DNA from: UMGS1883 sp045636425
GTDB taxonomy: Bacteria > Bacillota > Clostridia > UMGS1883
Assembly: GCA_045636425.1 (NCBI GenBank)
Contig: JAZTXM010000011.1
Coordinates: forward strand, 1-64,000
Direction of reading: 5' to 3'
DNA: 64,000 nucleotides
Shown here: positions 16,311 through 26,351 of the stretch, piece by piece
How positions within the stretch are numbered: position 1 is the stretch's first letter
Layout of the letters: each line of letters starts with the position of its first letter
Notes under the pieces: generated by a model
The model's input: the letters and a program-made list of their open reading frames with translations, nothing else
Database searches by the model: none
Told to the model about the DNA's origin: nothing
Made by a program: the position numbers and the translations under genes

Positions 16311-17360
16311 CTATCCTCTAAAAGGAATGAGTGATTTTCTTATTTTAATTCCATTGACTTCCACACAAACACAATCATTCTCTATATATTGATGTTTTGC
16401 TTCGGTTTGTCTTGTGTTAAAATTTGACTGAACAAACATTATAAGACTATTAAATATTAAATCCTGATTTTGTCCTGGTCCGACAGTAAGAGATTTAATG
16501 GGATATTTTTTTTGAGAATTGGATTTTAATCGAATTTTTAAATAGGGTATTATGTATTCAATTCCTCTAGGTCGATAATACACTTTTTGCATCAATTTAC
16601 TTTGATTTTCATACGATAAGGTTGAGGTTTCATCTGAATAATAAGGTGCAAATAATAATCGTATCTCTTTTTCCTCTTTATAATATTTATTCTTCATGAA
16701 TGATGCTGCTGCACAGGCTTTTAACAAAATCTTTTTACAATGAATTTCCTTATTCAATTCTTTATCAGACTTGTCTAATTCCGATAAGTTACACAAAATC
16801 GAGTTTATTTCTTGTTGCTGTTCTGCTTTTTTATAATTTACTAGATAGGAATCGTGGCTGAAGTATCCATCAGACAAACTATAGTTAGAGAACATGCAAT
16901 TATTTAAATCGTACTCAATAGATACACCACAATTTTTCCCATAATATTTCCACTGGGCAAGATTATTGTAAGTTGTATTAAATGATATAATATAATGCGG
17001 AGGTATAGCATAATAAGGAATAGTATCCGGATCTCCAAAAATACTTATAAACTCATTTATTGTTTTTTGTATATTACTATTAGAAAAGTGCAGGGACTTC
17101 TCTTTTAAAACATCAATAATATAATATAGACCTTCAAAAAATTCTTTTGTGTCATTCATATAATTAAAATGTGAAGCAAATAATTCCAAACAACCATCAT
17201 CATTTGGCGATTTCAACATTTTGATGCAATTTTCAAACGATGTGTAGTGAAATGCAGTTCTTGTATTCTTCCTTATTTTACTATTAGCGTCAAATGCATT
17301 AATAATGCTATCATATTCGCTTCTACTATATCCTTGTGAAATATCCCATAATGAATTCAA
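16311..17360 (-). CDS. DUF2971 family protein
   Basis: 349 residues. It has the DUF2971 pattern: an N-terminal FHYTSFENCIKML, then FNYMNDTKEFFEG (usually NDP-E), then IISFNTTYNNLAQWKYYGKN followed by GVSIEYDL. The family is of unknown biochemistry but frequent in defence islands and near toxin genes. No signal peptide. Its ATG overlaps the stop of the receiver-domain gene by four bases, so it is translationally coupled to it. As the last gene after a sensor-like ATPase and a receiver, it could be the effector; inference. Confidence 0.7.
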   Translation of the reverse strand: MNSLWDISQGYSRSEYDSIINAFDANSKIRKNTRTAFHYTSFENCIKMLKSPNDDGCLELFASHFNYMNDTKEFFEGLYYIIDVLKEKSLHFSNSNIQKTINEFISIFGDPDTIPYYAIPPHYIISFNTTYNNLAQWKYYGKNCGVSIEYDLNNCMFSNYSLSDGYFSHDSYLVNYKKAEQQQEINSILCNLSELDKSDKELNKEIHCKKILLKACAAASFMKNKYYKEEKEIRLLFAPYYSDETSTLSYENQSKLMQKVYYRPRGIEYIIPYLKIRLKSNSQKKYPIKSLTVGPGQNQDLIFNSLIMFVQSNFNTRQTEAKHQYIENDCVCVEVNGIKIRKSLIPFRG

Positions 17361-17929
17361 GACTGTTTATCCTCCAATTCGTAGTATATGCATTTCATAT
17401 CACATTTTAATCTGTCCTTATAGCTGCATTTATCCAAAGTACAGGTTTCATTGTTTTGTTGTATAATTTTCTTATGTTCATCGCTATCGCAATCAACCCT
17501 ATTACTTAATAAATTGAAATTACTTGGCTTTGTTACAATTCGAAGAGAATTATGTACAGTTTTATTGTATTTTTTAACAATGTCTAATTGTTTGCTTGAC
17601 ATTTCAGTATAAATAACAATACTTTTCTTTTTTAAAGATTTAAACAGTTTTTTAATAAGGATTAATCCTAGAGGATTTTCTGCAGAGTCTCCGCCTAGTA
17701 ACATATCAATCATAAGAATGTCAAAAGAATCATCATCTATTTCTTGCCTTATGTAACTCTCTATAATCTGACATTGACTACTTAGATCATGACCATTTTG
17801 CGGTAAGTAAACAAAACACTTATCTTTTACATCATACATACCAGTTAACTCTTCTATAATTTTTTTTGTTTCTTCGGCATGTAATTTATTATCCTCAATT
17901 AATAGTATTCGTTTAGGTTTCTTCTTCAT
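17357..17929 (-). CDS. receiver-domain (response regulator-like) protein
   Basis: 190 residues. Residues 1 to about 140 match a receiver domain: acidic pair IEDN near 11-14, phospho-acceptor aspartate in ILMIDMLL near 72, IYTE near 107, and the conserved lysine in VTKPSN near 134. No DNA-binding domain follows; the tail is a short cysteine-rich stretch (CTLDKC, CDMKC). It begins 17 bases inside the end of the giant ATPase gene and is followed by DUF2971 with overlap, so the three are one unit. It may carry a phosphoryl group from, or act as a switch for, the GHKL protein. The insertion between beta strands is longer than in typical CheY-like domains. Confidence 0.75.
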   Translation of the reverse strand: MKKKPKRILLIEDNKLHAEETKKIIEELTGMYDVKDKCFVYLPQNGHDLSSQCQIIESYIRQEIDDDSFDILMIDMLLGGDSAENPLGLILIKKLFKSLKKKSIVIYTEMSSKQLDIVKKYNKTVHNSLRIVTKPSNFNLLSNRVDCDSDEHKKIIQQNNETCTLDKCSYKDRLKCDMKCIYYELEDKQS

Positions 17930-20900
17930 ATCGTTTCTCCTTAGTTAATGGAATTTTGACAACAAATTTTTGTTCTTGTGGCAATTCATCTATAATGAAA
18001 GCATATCCATAGTGAGAAAAAAAGGCACTTACCGTATCCAATGTTATACCATTTTTTCTATCTGGATTGCTTTTTTCAATATAATCATTTGTGATGATAA
18101 GATATTTTTTGTCAGTCTTAACTTCTATATATACAGAACGATTGAATTCATCTTCATCAATTGCTATTGATAGACCATGTCTTAATGAATTCATAATTAG
18201 TGCATAGAATATCGAGACCCATATAAATTCAGATTTCTTCATAAAAGAAAAGTCTGTATCCCAATCGATGCCTTCAAAAGAAATTTTAGGCGTAATAGTC
18301 AACGAATTTTCTTTGCGCAAAACCAAATAATTAGCATATAACATAATATGTCTATAGTTACTTAATACATTATATTGCATATCATCAGCTCGTGCTTCAA
18401 TTTGGGCGGGATAACTATCATCGTTAATATGACATACATATAATTTACTTATTAATAAATCTGTAATTAATTTCATAAAGTTTGCAACTTGATCACCGTG
18501 ATTGTTTTGTTCATCATTAGATAAATTACATAAATAATCAAAATCTTGTGATAACTCAGCGAAAGGTGTATGACCGCCAGCTTTGTCATCAGTCAATTTT
18601 TTTACTTTATTTCTCAATTCTGAAAACTCTGCATATAAGTTGTTGTCATAGTCTTTTCTAAATCTCATTAATAAATTCTCTCTCATGACGAGTAGATTTC
18701 TTGCATTGGTTAGCCGTTCTTCAATAGATAATTTGGGGGTTGTTTCAAATACAAGATACCATGCGGTTTTTTTTGCACTTTGAATAGCATTAAAATCACA
18801 TTTATCGTCAGTAGAATTATTAACAATTTTAATAGCGTTTAAACAATTTTTGTTGCAATAATAATATGTATCTGCGATTGAACTAACTTGATTGCCAGTA
18901 AGAATGTCTTTTATGTAGTTTTCATATTCTGCATCACATTCCACATTATTGTCATCGGACGAACAAATGAAATCTATATATTCATCACGACACATAAATA
19001 ATTGGACTTTTTGTACATTTAAAACTAGTTTTATCTGATTTATAAAAAAGTTGTAAAATTTTAAATGTTCCTCGCGTGCACCAAAAAGGCTACTGTTTGG
19101 CATAAGAAGTAGGTTTAGAATTGTCATATCCAAAAGTCGTTCTATTACATTGTTAAAATTATAATTTATATTAGAAAAGCTTCGAAACGCTTCACAAAAA
19201 TATGCCTGCACAGTGTTTTCAAGTGTTTTTTTGAATTCATCACGATTTCGAAGATAACCATCACCAGTAAACAAAATTTTTAAAACCAAATCGGTATTAG
19301 TATTTTCTGAAATCTTAGTAAAATTGTTAAAACCCTCCTTTAAGTAATATAATTTGACAGAATTATTTAATTCCATACAAATTTCATTAAATATATCATT
19401 TTTCATGTTTATTATGGTATTTTGAATTGAATATATCGCTTCATCTAGTGTGTCAGATAAAATCAAAGTATTTTCTAACAGCATTACTTTTTTTACCATA
19501 TCAATGTTTTTGTTTGAATCTAATTTTGAAGTAGATGTGAGTTTCTTCTCAATACCTGTTTTTAGAATTTTTTCCAACCATAATACTCTGCTGTCTTGTT
19601 TGTTTAGCATTAAGGTTTGGTTCATAATTTTACAATAATAAATTATCCATTTCTCATCTACATCATTATTACTATTGACCGAAAAATGCTGCTTTACGTA
19701 GAAGAAGAAAGCATTAATTACATCTATGCGCATTAAATAATTAGAGCCCAAATATGATATTGCACTGAAAACAGTTTGTATAAATTCTTCTAATATAGTG
19801 GTATTTGAACAGTGTTCAATACATGATATATAGTCTTTGAATTCATTGCCAAAATAATCATCGGATTCTATTTCGCGATCAAAAAGTAAAAAGTCAGCTA
19901 TTTTTAACAATAACTCAAAAGATATTGTTAATACACTTTTTCTAAATGTTATGAACGGGCTAGAAATTACAAGCAGAAAGGTACATAAAAGTTTCGTGGT
20001 ATATACTATACCGTTATTATCTGCTTTGTAAGTTTCTTTTATTAGATTTTCTATAAACTCCAATAATACCATTTTTACATCATTTTTATTATTTTTATTA
20101 TGTTGTAGTTCATTTAGCTTTTTGTTTAATTCATGTGTAATAACCATACGTTCAAAGCCATATGGCGCTGATTTTGCAGTAATATCATCATATGGAATAA
20201 CATAATATTTTTTTGCTTCTTCCGCAAAGGCACGTTCCATAGAATTAGTAGCAGAAAGTTTGCGCATTTCTTCAAAATCATCATGTTTTTTGCATAATAT
20301 GCATGCATCTTCATGATTTCGAAGGGAAGAAATATTTAATTCAAAATAATTAAAAAATCTTCCCTTTTCAACATAGTTAAGTTTGGTATCAAAAGAACAT
20401 CTTCCTAAAAGAACTATAACACTAGAAAAAACGTTAACTTTAATATTATTACATGAAGATTTTGAAAAAGCCTTTTCTGGAAAAAGTGATTGAATAAGCG
20501 TCTTTGTCCTGTTAAAAGTTTCTCCTGTTGTTATTGTGTCATCCACATAGTGAAAATTAATAGTAGCATTTTTACCATATGTGTACAAATTATTGTATAA
20601 TTGGGTTATGTTACTAAATTTTGTTTTTATATTATCTCTATACTCTTTTTTAACATCCAAAAAAATTATACTTGCAGGGTTTTCAAAGACTTTCTCATTA
20701 ACTTGTGTCACAAATTCGGCATTTGTTGGGTGTTGAGGAGCAACAACAAAATTATATTCTAAAGTGTTGTTTCCTTTTTGATGCCCTTTTAAGTTTCTTT
20801 TGACTTCTTTTAGCCAATTTGCAAATGCTTCAGTTTTTGCTATTTCTAAAGAAAGTGTTTCAGTATTAAAATAATACTCAAAATGATTATCACCTCTTTC

Positions 20901-23894
20901 GTAGTGACCATATTTCATATGATTCCTTAATTCTGAAATATCGCCATGTTGTATATGCATATGTTCTTGAGATGTATTAAGTGCATTCGTCTCTTTAATT
21001 CCGATCATTATCATAGGAATAACTGAAGCTTTGTTTACCTTCAAAATCGGTTTCTCTTCTGATAACTTTTCAGGAAAACAACACTTGCAAAAATCTGGGT
21101 TCTCCCATTTGTTATTTATGCTGACGATATAATCAATTCTATTTTTGTTGCCAATATCATAATCTTCTGATAAAACAACATGGGTTTCATCAATATAGGA
21201 CCAAAAAACTTTTTCGTTGTTTGTTACATTATTATTTTCTATTTCGTCTCTAATTAAAACAACACACAGGTTTGCGATAACGTTTTCATTATCATTTAGT
21301 CCAAATTGTCGCCTTAATTCCGCTAAAATTTTATCGTGTGTAGTTAGTGTGCTTCCGATTGGAACAATTATAACATATTTGGAAGAACCTACTTCAAAAT
21401 CATTTATTTTTTCCACACCACGGAATTTTTTATGCTTAGCTGAATCTTCATAAATAAGATATTTTGTATCTATTTTGAATAAATTGGACAAAATTCTTTG
21501 AGTTTCTATTACCAACATCTCAGAATATGTTTCATAGCCAATAAGAACTATTTTTTCTTTAATTTTATTCATTTTTACATTTTCTGAAATTCTCTTGGAT
21601 AAGAGATATGCGAAACGAGAAATATAATTTTCAATTCCAAATAACAATGTCGCCTCATAAAAATCCTTAGTTATATGAATTTTTGACCCAACTTTCATGT
21701 GTACATCAGACAATCTACAACCAAAATTATAATGTTGTAAATCTTGCTGTAAGTCATATACTGTTTTTTCTTGAAATAAAGTTCCTTTATTTGTTTTTAT
21801 CAGAACATCAAACGGAAACATTTTGGAAACTCTTTTTTTTCCTTTTGTTTTTTCGCATTTGTTTGCAATATTTTCTAAAACTGACAACTCTGAAGAATAT
21901 TCACCCTTATAATCGGCAATTTGTTTTGATAACAAAAGTGAATTTCTAATATCCTCACCATTAAAAATAATTTCTACATTATTGTGAACTTCAAGGTTGA
22001 AATCACCGCAAATATATATGTCTCGGTCTATAAGGAAATCTCGAGATACTTCCTTATAATACAGCAATCCAAATATTCGAATAAACATTGACATAAATTG
22101 CTGTGATGCATTTATTATTGCAATTTTTTTCAAATGAATACTACCAAGCAAACAAATTAAAGCTTTACCAAAAACTTCGCTTTCCATAGACGTAGAGAAT
22201 TCATTGACATCAAAAACTAGTATTGTATTTCCACTTAAATCGCAAACCTTATTTTTAAGTATGTCTGTAAGTTTAATCACAGAGGACTCTTTATATTGTG
22301 GATCGTAACGCTTGAATTCGCTAAAAAGTATATCATTCTCAGAAATAATTTTATTATATAAATTTTCTTTTTTTGTGAAATGTAATATATATTGTTTCCA
22401 TTTCTTTTTCAGTTGAGGTGTATCAAGTTTTACCTTTAGTCCTGTTGACTTTTGTCTAAAATTAATATCTTTTATAGGCAATATTATTTTATACTGTGTT
22501 CCTGGTATGTGTGGGAAAAATCTTTTGGTACCGTTTCTTTTATTTAATTCACGCCCATAAAATTCGTGCGGAGACAATTGCACTTTATTTGAAGAATTTA
22601 ATACAAATTTGCCACCCGATGATGTAATAATCTGTTCAAAAATATTTAAGCCATAATGTAGAGCAATATTTGATTTGTCCGAATAGTATTCATGCCAAAA
22701 CTTTTTGCATTTGTCTGTAGGAGTAAAAAAATCCTTTAATTCAAGCTCTTCCTCCAAAGTTTTTACCAATTCTGGTCTGGTTTTAAAACTAGGTCTAGAT
22801 TTAATATTTTGAATAAATTTTTTAGGTATATCATAGCTTTCGTTAAAATCAGATACTAAAACTTCTAAATAAAAAGGCGCAGTTTCATCATTATAACTTA
22901 TATTATAATTGTTTTTTAAATAAGTTTCTTTACTCTTTGAAAAGTGTATTCTATAACAAAAAAAACCGTAATCAGCATGCTTAAGAGCGTTTTCGAAAAG
23001 TTGCATAGTACCCATTGAAAAATCTTCTGACTGAAGAAGTAGATGAGTGATTTCGGATTCGTTAATACTAAAAGTCTTATTGCTGATTGTACTATGTAAA
23101 TATGATAAAAAGTAACATAATCCTAAAACTGATGTATGTGATAGAAGTTCTTTGTATTTATCCCAATAAAAATTGACATACTTAGTTTTTATGTATGTGT
23201 TTATTTCTTTTATAAGTTTAATACAAAAACTGTGTATTAGTTTTTCCACCTTCACATGATCATAGTTACCATCTACGGTTATTGGATTTAGAAGTTCCTC
23301 TGATGAAAAAGAAAATACCTCAAAGATGTTTTTTGATAATATCGAATATGTTGTAGGAACAGTTCTAAGTAGAGGTAAAAAATGCCTCGATAAATTATTA
23401 TTGTTAATGGCAAATCGTTTTACTTTATCCTCAGAAATGCTCTTGAAAAAACGATTGGAATAAGTCGAAGGGTACAAGTGACTCTCAACTTGATAAAAGT
23501 CTGATATTCGAAAGAAATTTTCATCGTTTGATTCTATAAGAAGATAACACTCATTTTCATATTGTCTTATTAACTCAAAGTAATGAAGATGAACTAAATC
23601 GTTTTCATCCATATTTTTTACAAAAAAACAAAAAGAAGTTTTATCTAAAAAATTTTGAATAGTAGTGGATAAGGAAACATTATCTGTAACTTCAACTATT
23701 CGCTCAAAATTAATACACTTGTTGTAAATCAAGTTAAAATTGTATTTTCCACTACTTTTGATTTCATAATCTTTAAGCAATAAAATTTTGACAGGAGAAT
23801 TTAAATGAAATTCTTCTCCACTATGTAAAAAATGTATAATTGAAAAACACTTTGAGTATTCTAATTGCTGGTTTTCAATAATGAAAGCAATCAT
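17913..23894 (-). CDS. 1993-residue protein with two GHKL-ATPase regions and a phosphoribosyltransferase-like core
   Basis: The start is the ATG at 23894, behind GGAGGA; an in-frame ATG 21 bases upstream lacks a ribosome site. About residues 280-480 form a GHKL ATPase: N-box QLFENALKHAD near 298-308 and G-box HYGLNIFEQI near 413-430. A STAS-like segment may follow (ILVFDVNEFS near 558). Near 840-860 and clearly near 1116-1127 (VDDTITTGET) are phosphoribosyltransferase-like PRPP loops, then a CILC pair near 1198. The middle 1250-1880 is helical with no motif. A second GHKL region ends the protein (N-box LIMNSLRHG near 1899, ITND, NGIT). No membrane segments or typical H-box were seen. Its partners are a receiver protein and DUF2971; a cytoplasmic sensor role is inference. 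Confidence 0.7.
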   Translation of the reverse strand: MIAFIIENQQLEYSKCFSIIHFLHSGEEFHLNSPVKILLLKDYEIKSSGKYNFNLIYNKCINFERIVEVTDNVSLSTTIQNFLDKTSFCFFVKNMDENDLVHLHYFELIRQYENECYLLIESNDENFFRISDFYQVESHLYPSTYSNRFFKSISEDKVKRFAINNNNLSRHFLPLLRTVPTTYSILSKNIFEVFSFSSEELLNPITVDGNYDHVKVEKLIHSFCIKLIKEINTYIKTKYVNFYWDKYKELLSHTSVLGLCYFLSYLHSTISNKTFSINESEITHLLLQSEDFSMGTMQLFENALKHADYGFFCYRIHFSKSKETYLKNNYNISYNDETAPFYLEVLVSDFNESYDIPKKFIQNIKSRPSFKTRPELVKTLEEELELKDFFTPTDKCKKFWHEYYSDKSNIALHYGLNIFEQIITSSGGKFVLNSSNKVQLSPHEFYGRELNKRNGTKRFFPHIPGTQYKIILPIKDINFRQKSTGLKVKLDTPQLKKKWKQYILHFTKKENLYNKIISENDILFSEFKRYDPQYKESSVIKLTDILKNKVCDLSGNTILVFDVNEFSTSMESEVFGKALICLLGSIHLKKIAIINASQQFMSMFIRIFGLLYYKEVSRDFLIDRDIYICGDFNLEVHNNVEIIFNGEDIRNSLLLSKQIADYKGEYSSELSVLENIANKCEKTKGKKRVSKMFPFDVLIKTNKGTLFQEKTVYDLQQDLQHYNFGCRLSDVHMKVGSKIHITKDFYEATLLFGIENYISRFAYLLSKRISENVKMNKIKEKIVLIGYETYSEMLVIETQRILSNLFKIDTKYLIYEDSAKHKKFRGVEKINDFEVGSSKYVIIVPIGSTLTTHDKILAELRRQFGLNDNENVIANLCVVLIRDEIENNNVTNNEKVFWSYIDETHVVLSEDYDIGNKNRIDYIVSINNKWENPDFCKCCFPEKLSEEKPILKVNKASVIPMIMIGIKETNALNTSQEHMHIQHGDISELRNHMKYGHYERGDNHFEYYFNTETLSLEIAKTEAFANWLKEVKRNLKGHQKGNNTLEYNFVVAPQHPTNAEFVTQVNEKVFENPASIIFLDVKKEYRDNIKTKFSNITQLYNNLYTYGKNATINFHYVDDTITTGETFNRTKTLIQSLFPEKAFSKSSCNNIKVNVFSSVIVLLGRCSFDTKLNYVEKGRFFNYFELNISSLRNHEDACILCKKHDDFEEMRKLSATNSMERAFAEEAKKYYVIPYDDITAKSAPYGFERMVITHELNKKLNELQHNKNNKNDVKMVLLEFIENLIKETYKADNNGIVYTTKLLCTFLLVISSPFITFRKSVLTISFELLLKIADFLLFDREIESDDYFGNEFKDYISCIEHCSNTTILEEFIQTVFSAISYLGSNYLMRIDVINAFFFYVKQHFSVNSNNDVDEKWIIYYCKIMNQTLMLNKQDSRVLWLEKILKTGIEKKLTSTSKLDSNKNIDMVKKVMLLENTLILSDTLDEAIYSIQNTIINMKNDIFNEICMELNNSVKLYYLKEGFNNFTKISENTNTDLVLKILFTGDGYLRNRDEFKKTLENTVQAYFCEAFRSFSNINYNFNNVIERLLDMTILNLLLMPNSSLFGAREEHLKFYNFFINQIKLVLNVQKVQLFMCRDEYIDFICSSDDNNVECDAEYENYIKDILTGNQVSSIADTYYYCNKNCLNAIKIVNNSTDDKCDFNAIQSAKKTAWYLVFETTPKLSIEERLTNARNLLVMRENLLMRFRKDYDNNLYAEFSELRNKVKKLTDDKAGGHTPFAELSQDFDYLCNLSNDEQNNHGDQVANFMKLITDLLISKLYVCHINDDSYPAQIEARADDMQYNVLSNYRHIMLYANYLVLRKENSLTITPKISFEGIDWDTDFSFMKKSEFIWVSIFYALIMNSLRHGLSIAIDEDEFNRSVYIEVKTDKKYLIITNDYIEKSNPDRKNGITLDTVSAFFSHYGYAFIIDELPQEQKFVVKIPLTKEKRYEEET

Positions 23895-24032
23895 GTAAAA
23901 TTCCTCCAAATCCAATATAATTCTATATTTATCATATTCAAATTATTAATAGTTTCGTTGACATTCAACTGTGGAATATAATAACATTTACCATATGATA
24001 TCCGCCAACAATAAATAAATTAATACCTTATT

Positions 24033-24061
24033 ATTATATCATATAATACTAATACATTCAA
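24033..24061 (-). promoter_or_regulatory. promoter for the giant ATPase operon
   Basis: On the minus strand, TTGAAT, 17-base spacer, TATAAT; start of transcription would be near 24026, leaving a leader of about 130 bases before the ATG at 23894. It shows that this operon need not depend on the FRG gene upstream. Confidence 0.65.
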
Positions 24062-24150
24062 TACTTCGTGGAGATATTTGGCAAATTATAAAAAACGCGT
24101 TTTGCATTTAGTTCATTATCTTGAGTTTTATAAATAACACAAGATAATCT

Positions 24151-25992
24151 TTAAATTTGATAAATATACTTTTTCAAATAGCCTTTAAATTCGTTGTTAT
24201 ATGAAATGGAGGTATCTGTAATATACTGACGCAAAAAATCAATAAAGCAATCATCGCTTGGAAAGAAATTTTCTTCAAATAATTCAGGATGATAGTCTCT
24301 TCGCAACCTACGGTTAATGGTTTTAAAGTCAATCAATTCAACATCGAATTGAATCGCGGCTATAAGTCTCTCTGCAATTGCATTTTTTGCATATCCCCAA
24401 CTACAATGAGCAAAACTCGCTTGTTGCATTAGAGGCCTCGGGAAGAGATTATAATGAAGGTCAAATCTATTGAAATTGAAAAATTCACCCTTTGTTGGGC
24501 TGAAAACATATATTATAGATGTTCCTTTTTCTTTCTTCTTATATGTATATTTGCGGGTTTTTAAATCTATCTCTGTGAATTGGTGAAATGAGAAAAACAG
24601 AGCTGTTGAAAATGAAGCACTTACATCTAATCCATATGTTGGAAGTCCATAATGTTGGGCTACCGAGAAACACAGCAAATAATAATTAAAATCATCAAAT
24701 TTACTTAAGAACTTATTGGCATTGTCTTTCCCAAGAGCAGAATATATATATGCTTTAATAATTGTTGCCCATTCAACATAATATTTTTCAAACATTATAT
24801 TTTCTCTTACTGCATATGAAGCTAATGAAGGCTCTATGGCTTTTTTGTCATCATATAATTTCTCCATTAGCTCGGATGAACGGTTAAGATAGTGTTCGGA
24901 TGATTGTCCTCGAAACAGAAAGTCAAATCCAGATAATGCTTTAATAATATCGTATAATTCATCTGTGGATTTTACTTTGAACCTAGGTACTTTAATAAAA
25001 GGGACTCTGAGCCAATCGTGAGAATATTTATTAAGCAACCATTTTAACGGAGATGGAACTGATTCTGTTGCCCCATATAATATAGTGTTATTGACACATA
25101 ATTCGTGATCATATGAGTAACCATATTGTGAATCAATATATATTAAATTACTTATATGGCTTGCATCCGGATTATTTTCCATATAAGAAGAAATTCTGTT
25201 TCTCCAAGCATACAAATGCTTTTTGGCCCCATCTTCTGTGTTAAATCGGTTTATGTCTTTACACACAAAAGATGGGTCCAGCAATACAGGTATGTTATTA
25301 TTTTCACCTTTTGTTGTCTCTTTTTCTGCATTTAAAACATAAGCCGGAGTCGGTGATAATCGATCTATCAAAGGGACTTCTGAAATCCGGCAACTGTAAA
25401 TATTGTCGGAATTTCCTAAAACCTCTCTGAATGTAAGGCAAAACATTTCTTCTATCCAAGGACTACAGCTTTCTGCATTATGAAAATAATTTGTGCTTAT
25501 ATTAGAATATTTTTCTGCGATTGTGATGTAATGCAACAAGGCTTGATAATAAGTTGAAATAAGCATTGTTATACAAGGATCTAAAATGATACAACTTAGT
25601 TTTGTCATTTTAATCCTAACAAGAACAAGGTGTTCATCCTCACAGTTTGTATTAACAAGTTCATGACAATAATGTAATCTTATATTTGAAAAATCCACAC
25701 AAAAATTTCGAGCTATATTTTCGTCTACTCCGTAAAGATCAACCATTTGCTCCCTCAGTTCATTAGGAAATATAAAATTAGCAAGAAAATTATCCAGTAG
25801 ATTTCTAAAGGTATCTGATTGAAGTATCCTTACTAATGTTTTCCATGTCTTGTCATTGAGTTTCCCCTTAGTAACTCCATATAATGCATCTTTTTTTAAC
25901 ATCTCTTTTCCATATTTTGAATTAGTAGATACCACTCCGCATACTTGTGGTAAATCAATCATTCCTAATAGAAGATTAAAAAAATTAATCAT
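24151..25992 (-). CDS. FRG-domain protein
   Basis: 613 residues from the ATG at 25992, preceded by AAAGGTGG. The first 330 residues are not recognised. Residues about 345-540 are an FRG domain: FLFRGQSSEHY at 358-368 and AQHYGLPTYGLD at 445-456, both hallmarks of the family, whose name comes from the FRG motif. Its chemistry is unknown; the domain turns up in phage-defence and toxin contexts. A weak promoter, TTGAAG-N18-TACAAT, lies at 26016-26045 on the minus strand. It is separated from the giant ATPase gene by a 256-base gap with its own promoter, so membership of one system is likely from orientation and neighbourhood but not proved. Confidence 0.75.
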   Translation of the reverse strand: MINFFNLLLGMIDLPQVCGVVSTNSKYGKEMLKKDALYGVTKGKLNDKTWKTLVRILQSDTFRNLLDNFLANFIFPNELREQMVDLYGVDENIARNFCVDFSNIRLHYCHELVNTNCEDEHLVLVRIKMTKLSCIILDPCITMLISTYYQALLHYITIAEKYSNISTNYFHNAESCSPWIEEMFCLTFREVLGNSDNIYSCRISEVPLIDRLSPTPAYVLNAEKETTKGENNNIPVLLDPSFVCKDINRFNTEDGAKKHLYAWRNRISSYMENNPDASHISNLIYIDSQYGYSYDHELCVNNTILYGATESVPSPLKWLLNKYSHDWLRVPFIKVPRFKVKSTDELYDIIKALSGFDFLFRGQSSEHYLNRSSELMEKLYDDKKAIEPSLASYAVRENIMFEKYYVEWATIIKAYIYSALGKDNANKFLSKFDDFNYYLLCFSVAQHYGLPTYGLDVSASFSTALFFSFHQFTEIDLKTRKYTYKKKEKGTSIIYVFSPTKGEFFNFNRFDLHYNLFPRPLMQQASFAHCSWGYAKNAIAERLIAAIQFDVELIDFKTINRRLRRDYHPELFEENFFPSDDCFIDFLRQYITDTSISYNNEFKGYLKKYIYQI

Positions 25993-26156
25993 ATTATTAC
26001 CACCTTTCATTATCTATTGTATCATAATATTGCTAATTTCTTCAACAGTTAAAAATAAGTTTATTAATACTATATTTAAAAATGATTTTAATCTTTTTGT
26101 GTTGGTGCCCCTCAAATTACGGACTACAAATTGATATATTGTGATTTGAACAAAAC

Positions 26157-26191
26157 AAAAATCACAGTCGATTAATTTCAGCTGTGATTTT
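26157..26191 (-). terminator. terminator after tRNA-Leu
   Basis: On the minus strand ATCACAG...CTGTGAT is followed by TTTTTGTTTTG, directly beyond the CCA end of the tRNA at 26195. Confidence 0.75.
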
Positions 26192-26194
26192 CGG

Positions 26195-26281
26195 TGGTGC
26201 ACCTGAGGAGACTTGAACTCCTAAGCCGTTGCCGGCACACGGACCTGAACCGTGCGCGTCTGCCAATTCCGCCACAGGTGC
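26195..26281 (-). tRNA. tRNA-Leu (CAG)
   Basis: 87 bases including an encoded CCA. Acceptor GCACCTG pairs with CAGGTGC; anticodon stem CACGG/CCGTG encloses a loop with CAG; a long variable arm typical of leucine tRNAs follows; T-arm AGGAG-TTCAAGT-CTCCT is perfect. It lies between the accessory region and a broken copy of another tRNA-Leu(CAG), and differs from that copy in acceptor, variable and T arms, so it is not a recent duplicate. Confidence 0.95.
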
Positions 26282-26351
26282 GAATATTAAATTTTAAGTT
26301 ATTAGCATTTACACAAGCCGTTTTTTGATTACTCCCTTAAAAAGGGTTCAC

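Noticed and set aside
24095..24110. Terminator between FRG and the giant ATPase gene
   Set aside because: AAAACGCGTTTT with a T-run on the minus strand is a very short stem; too weak to call.
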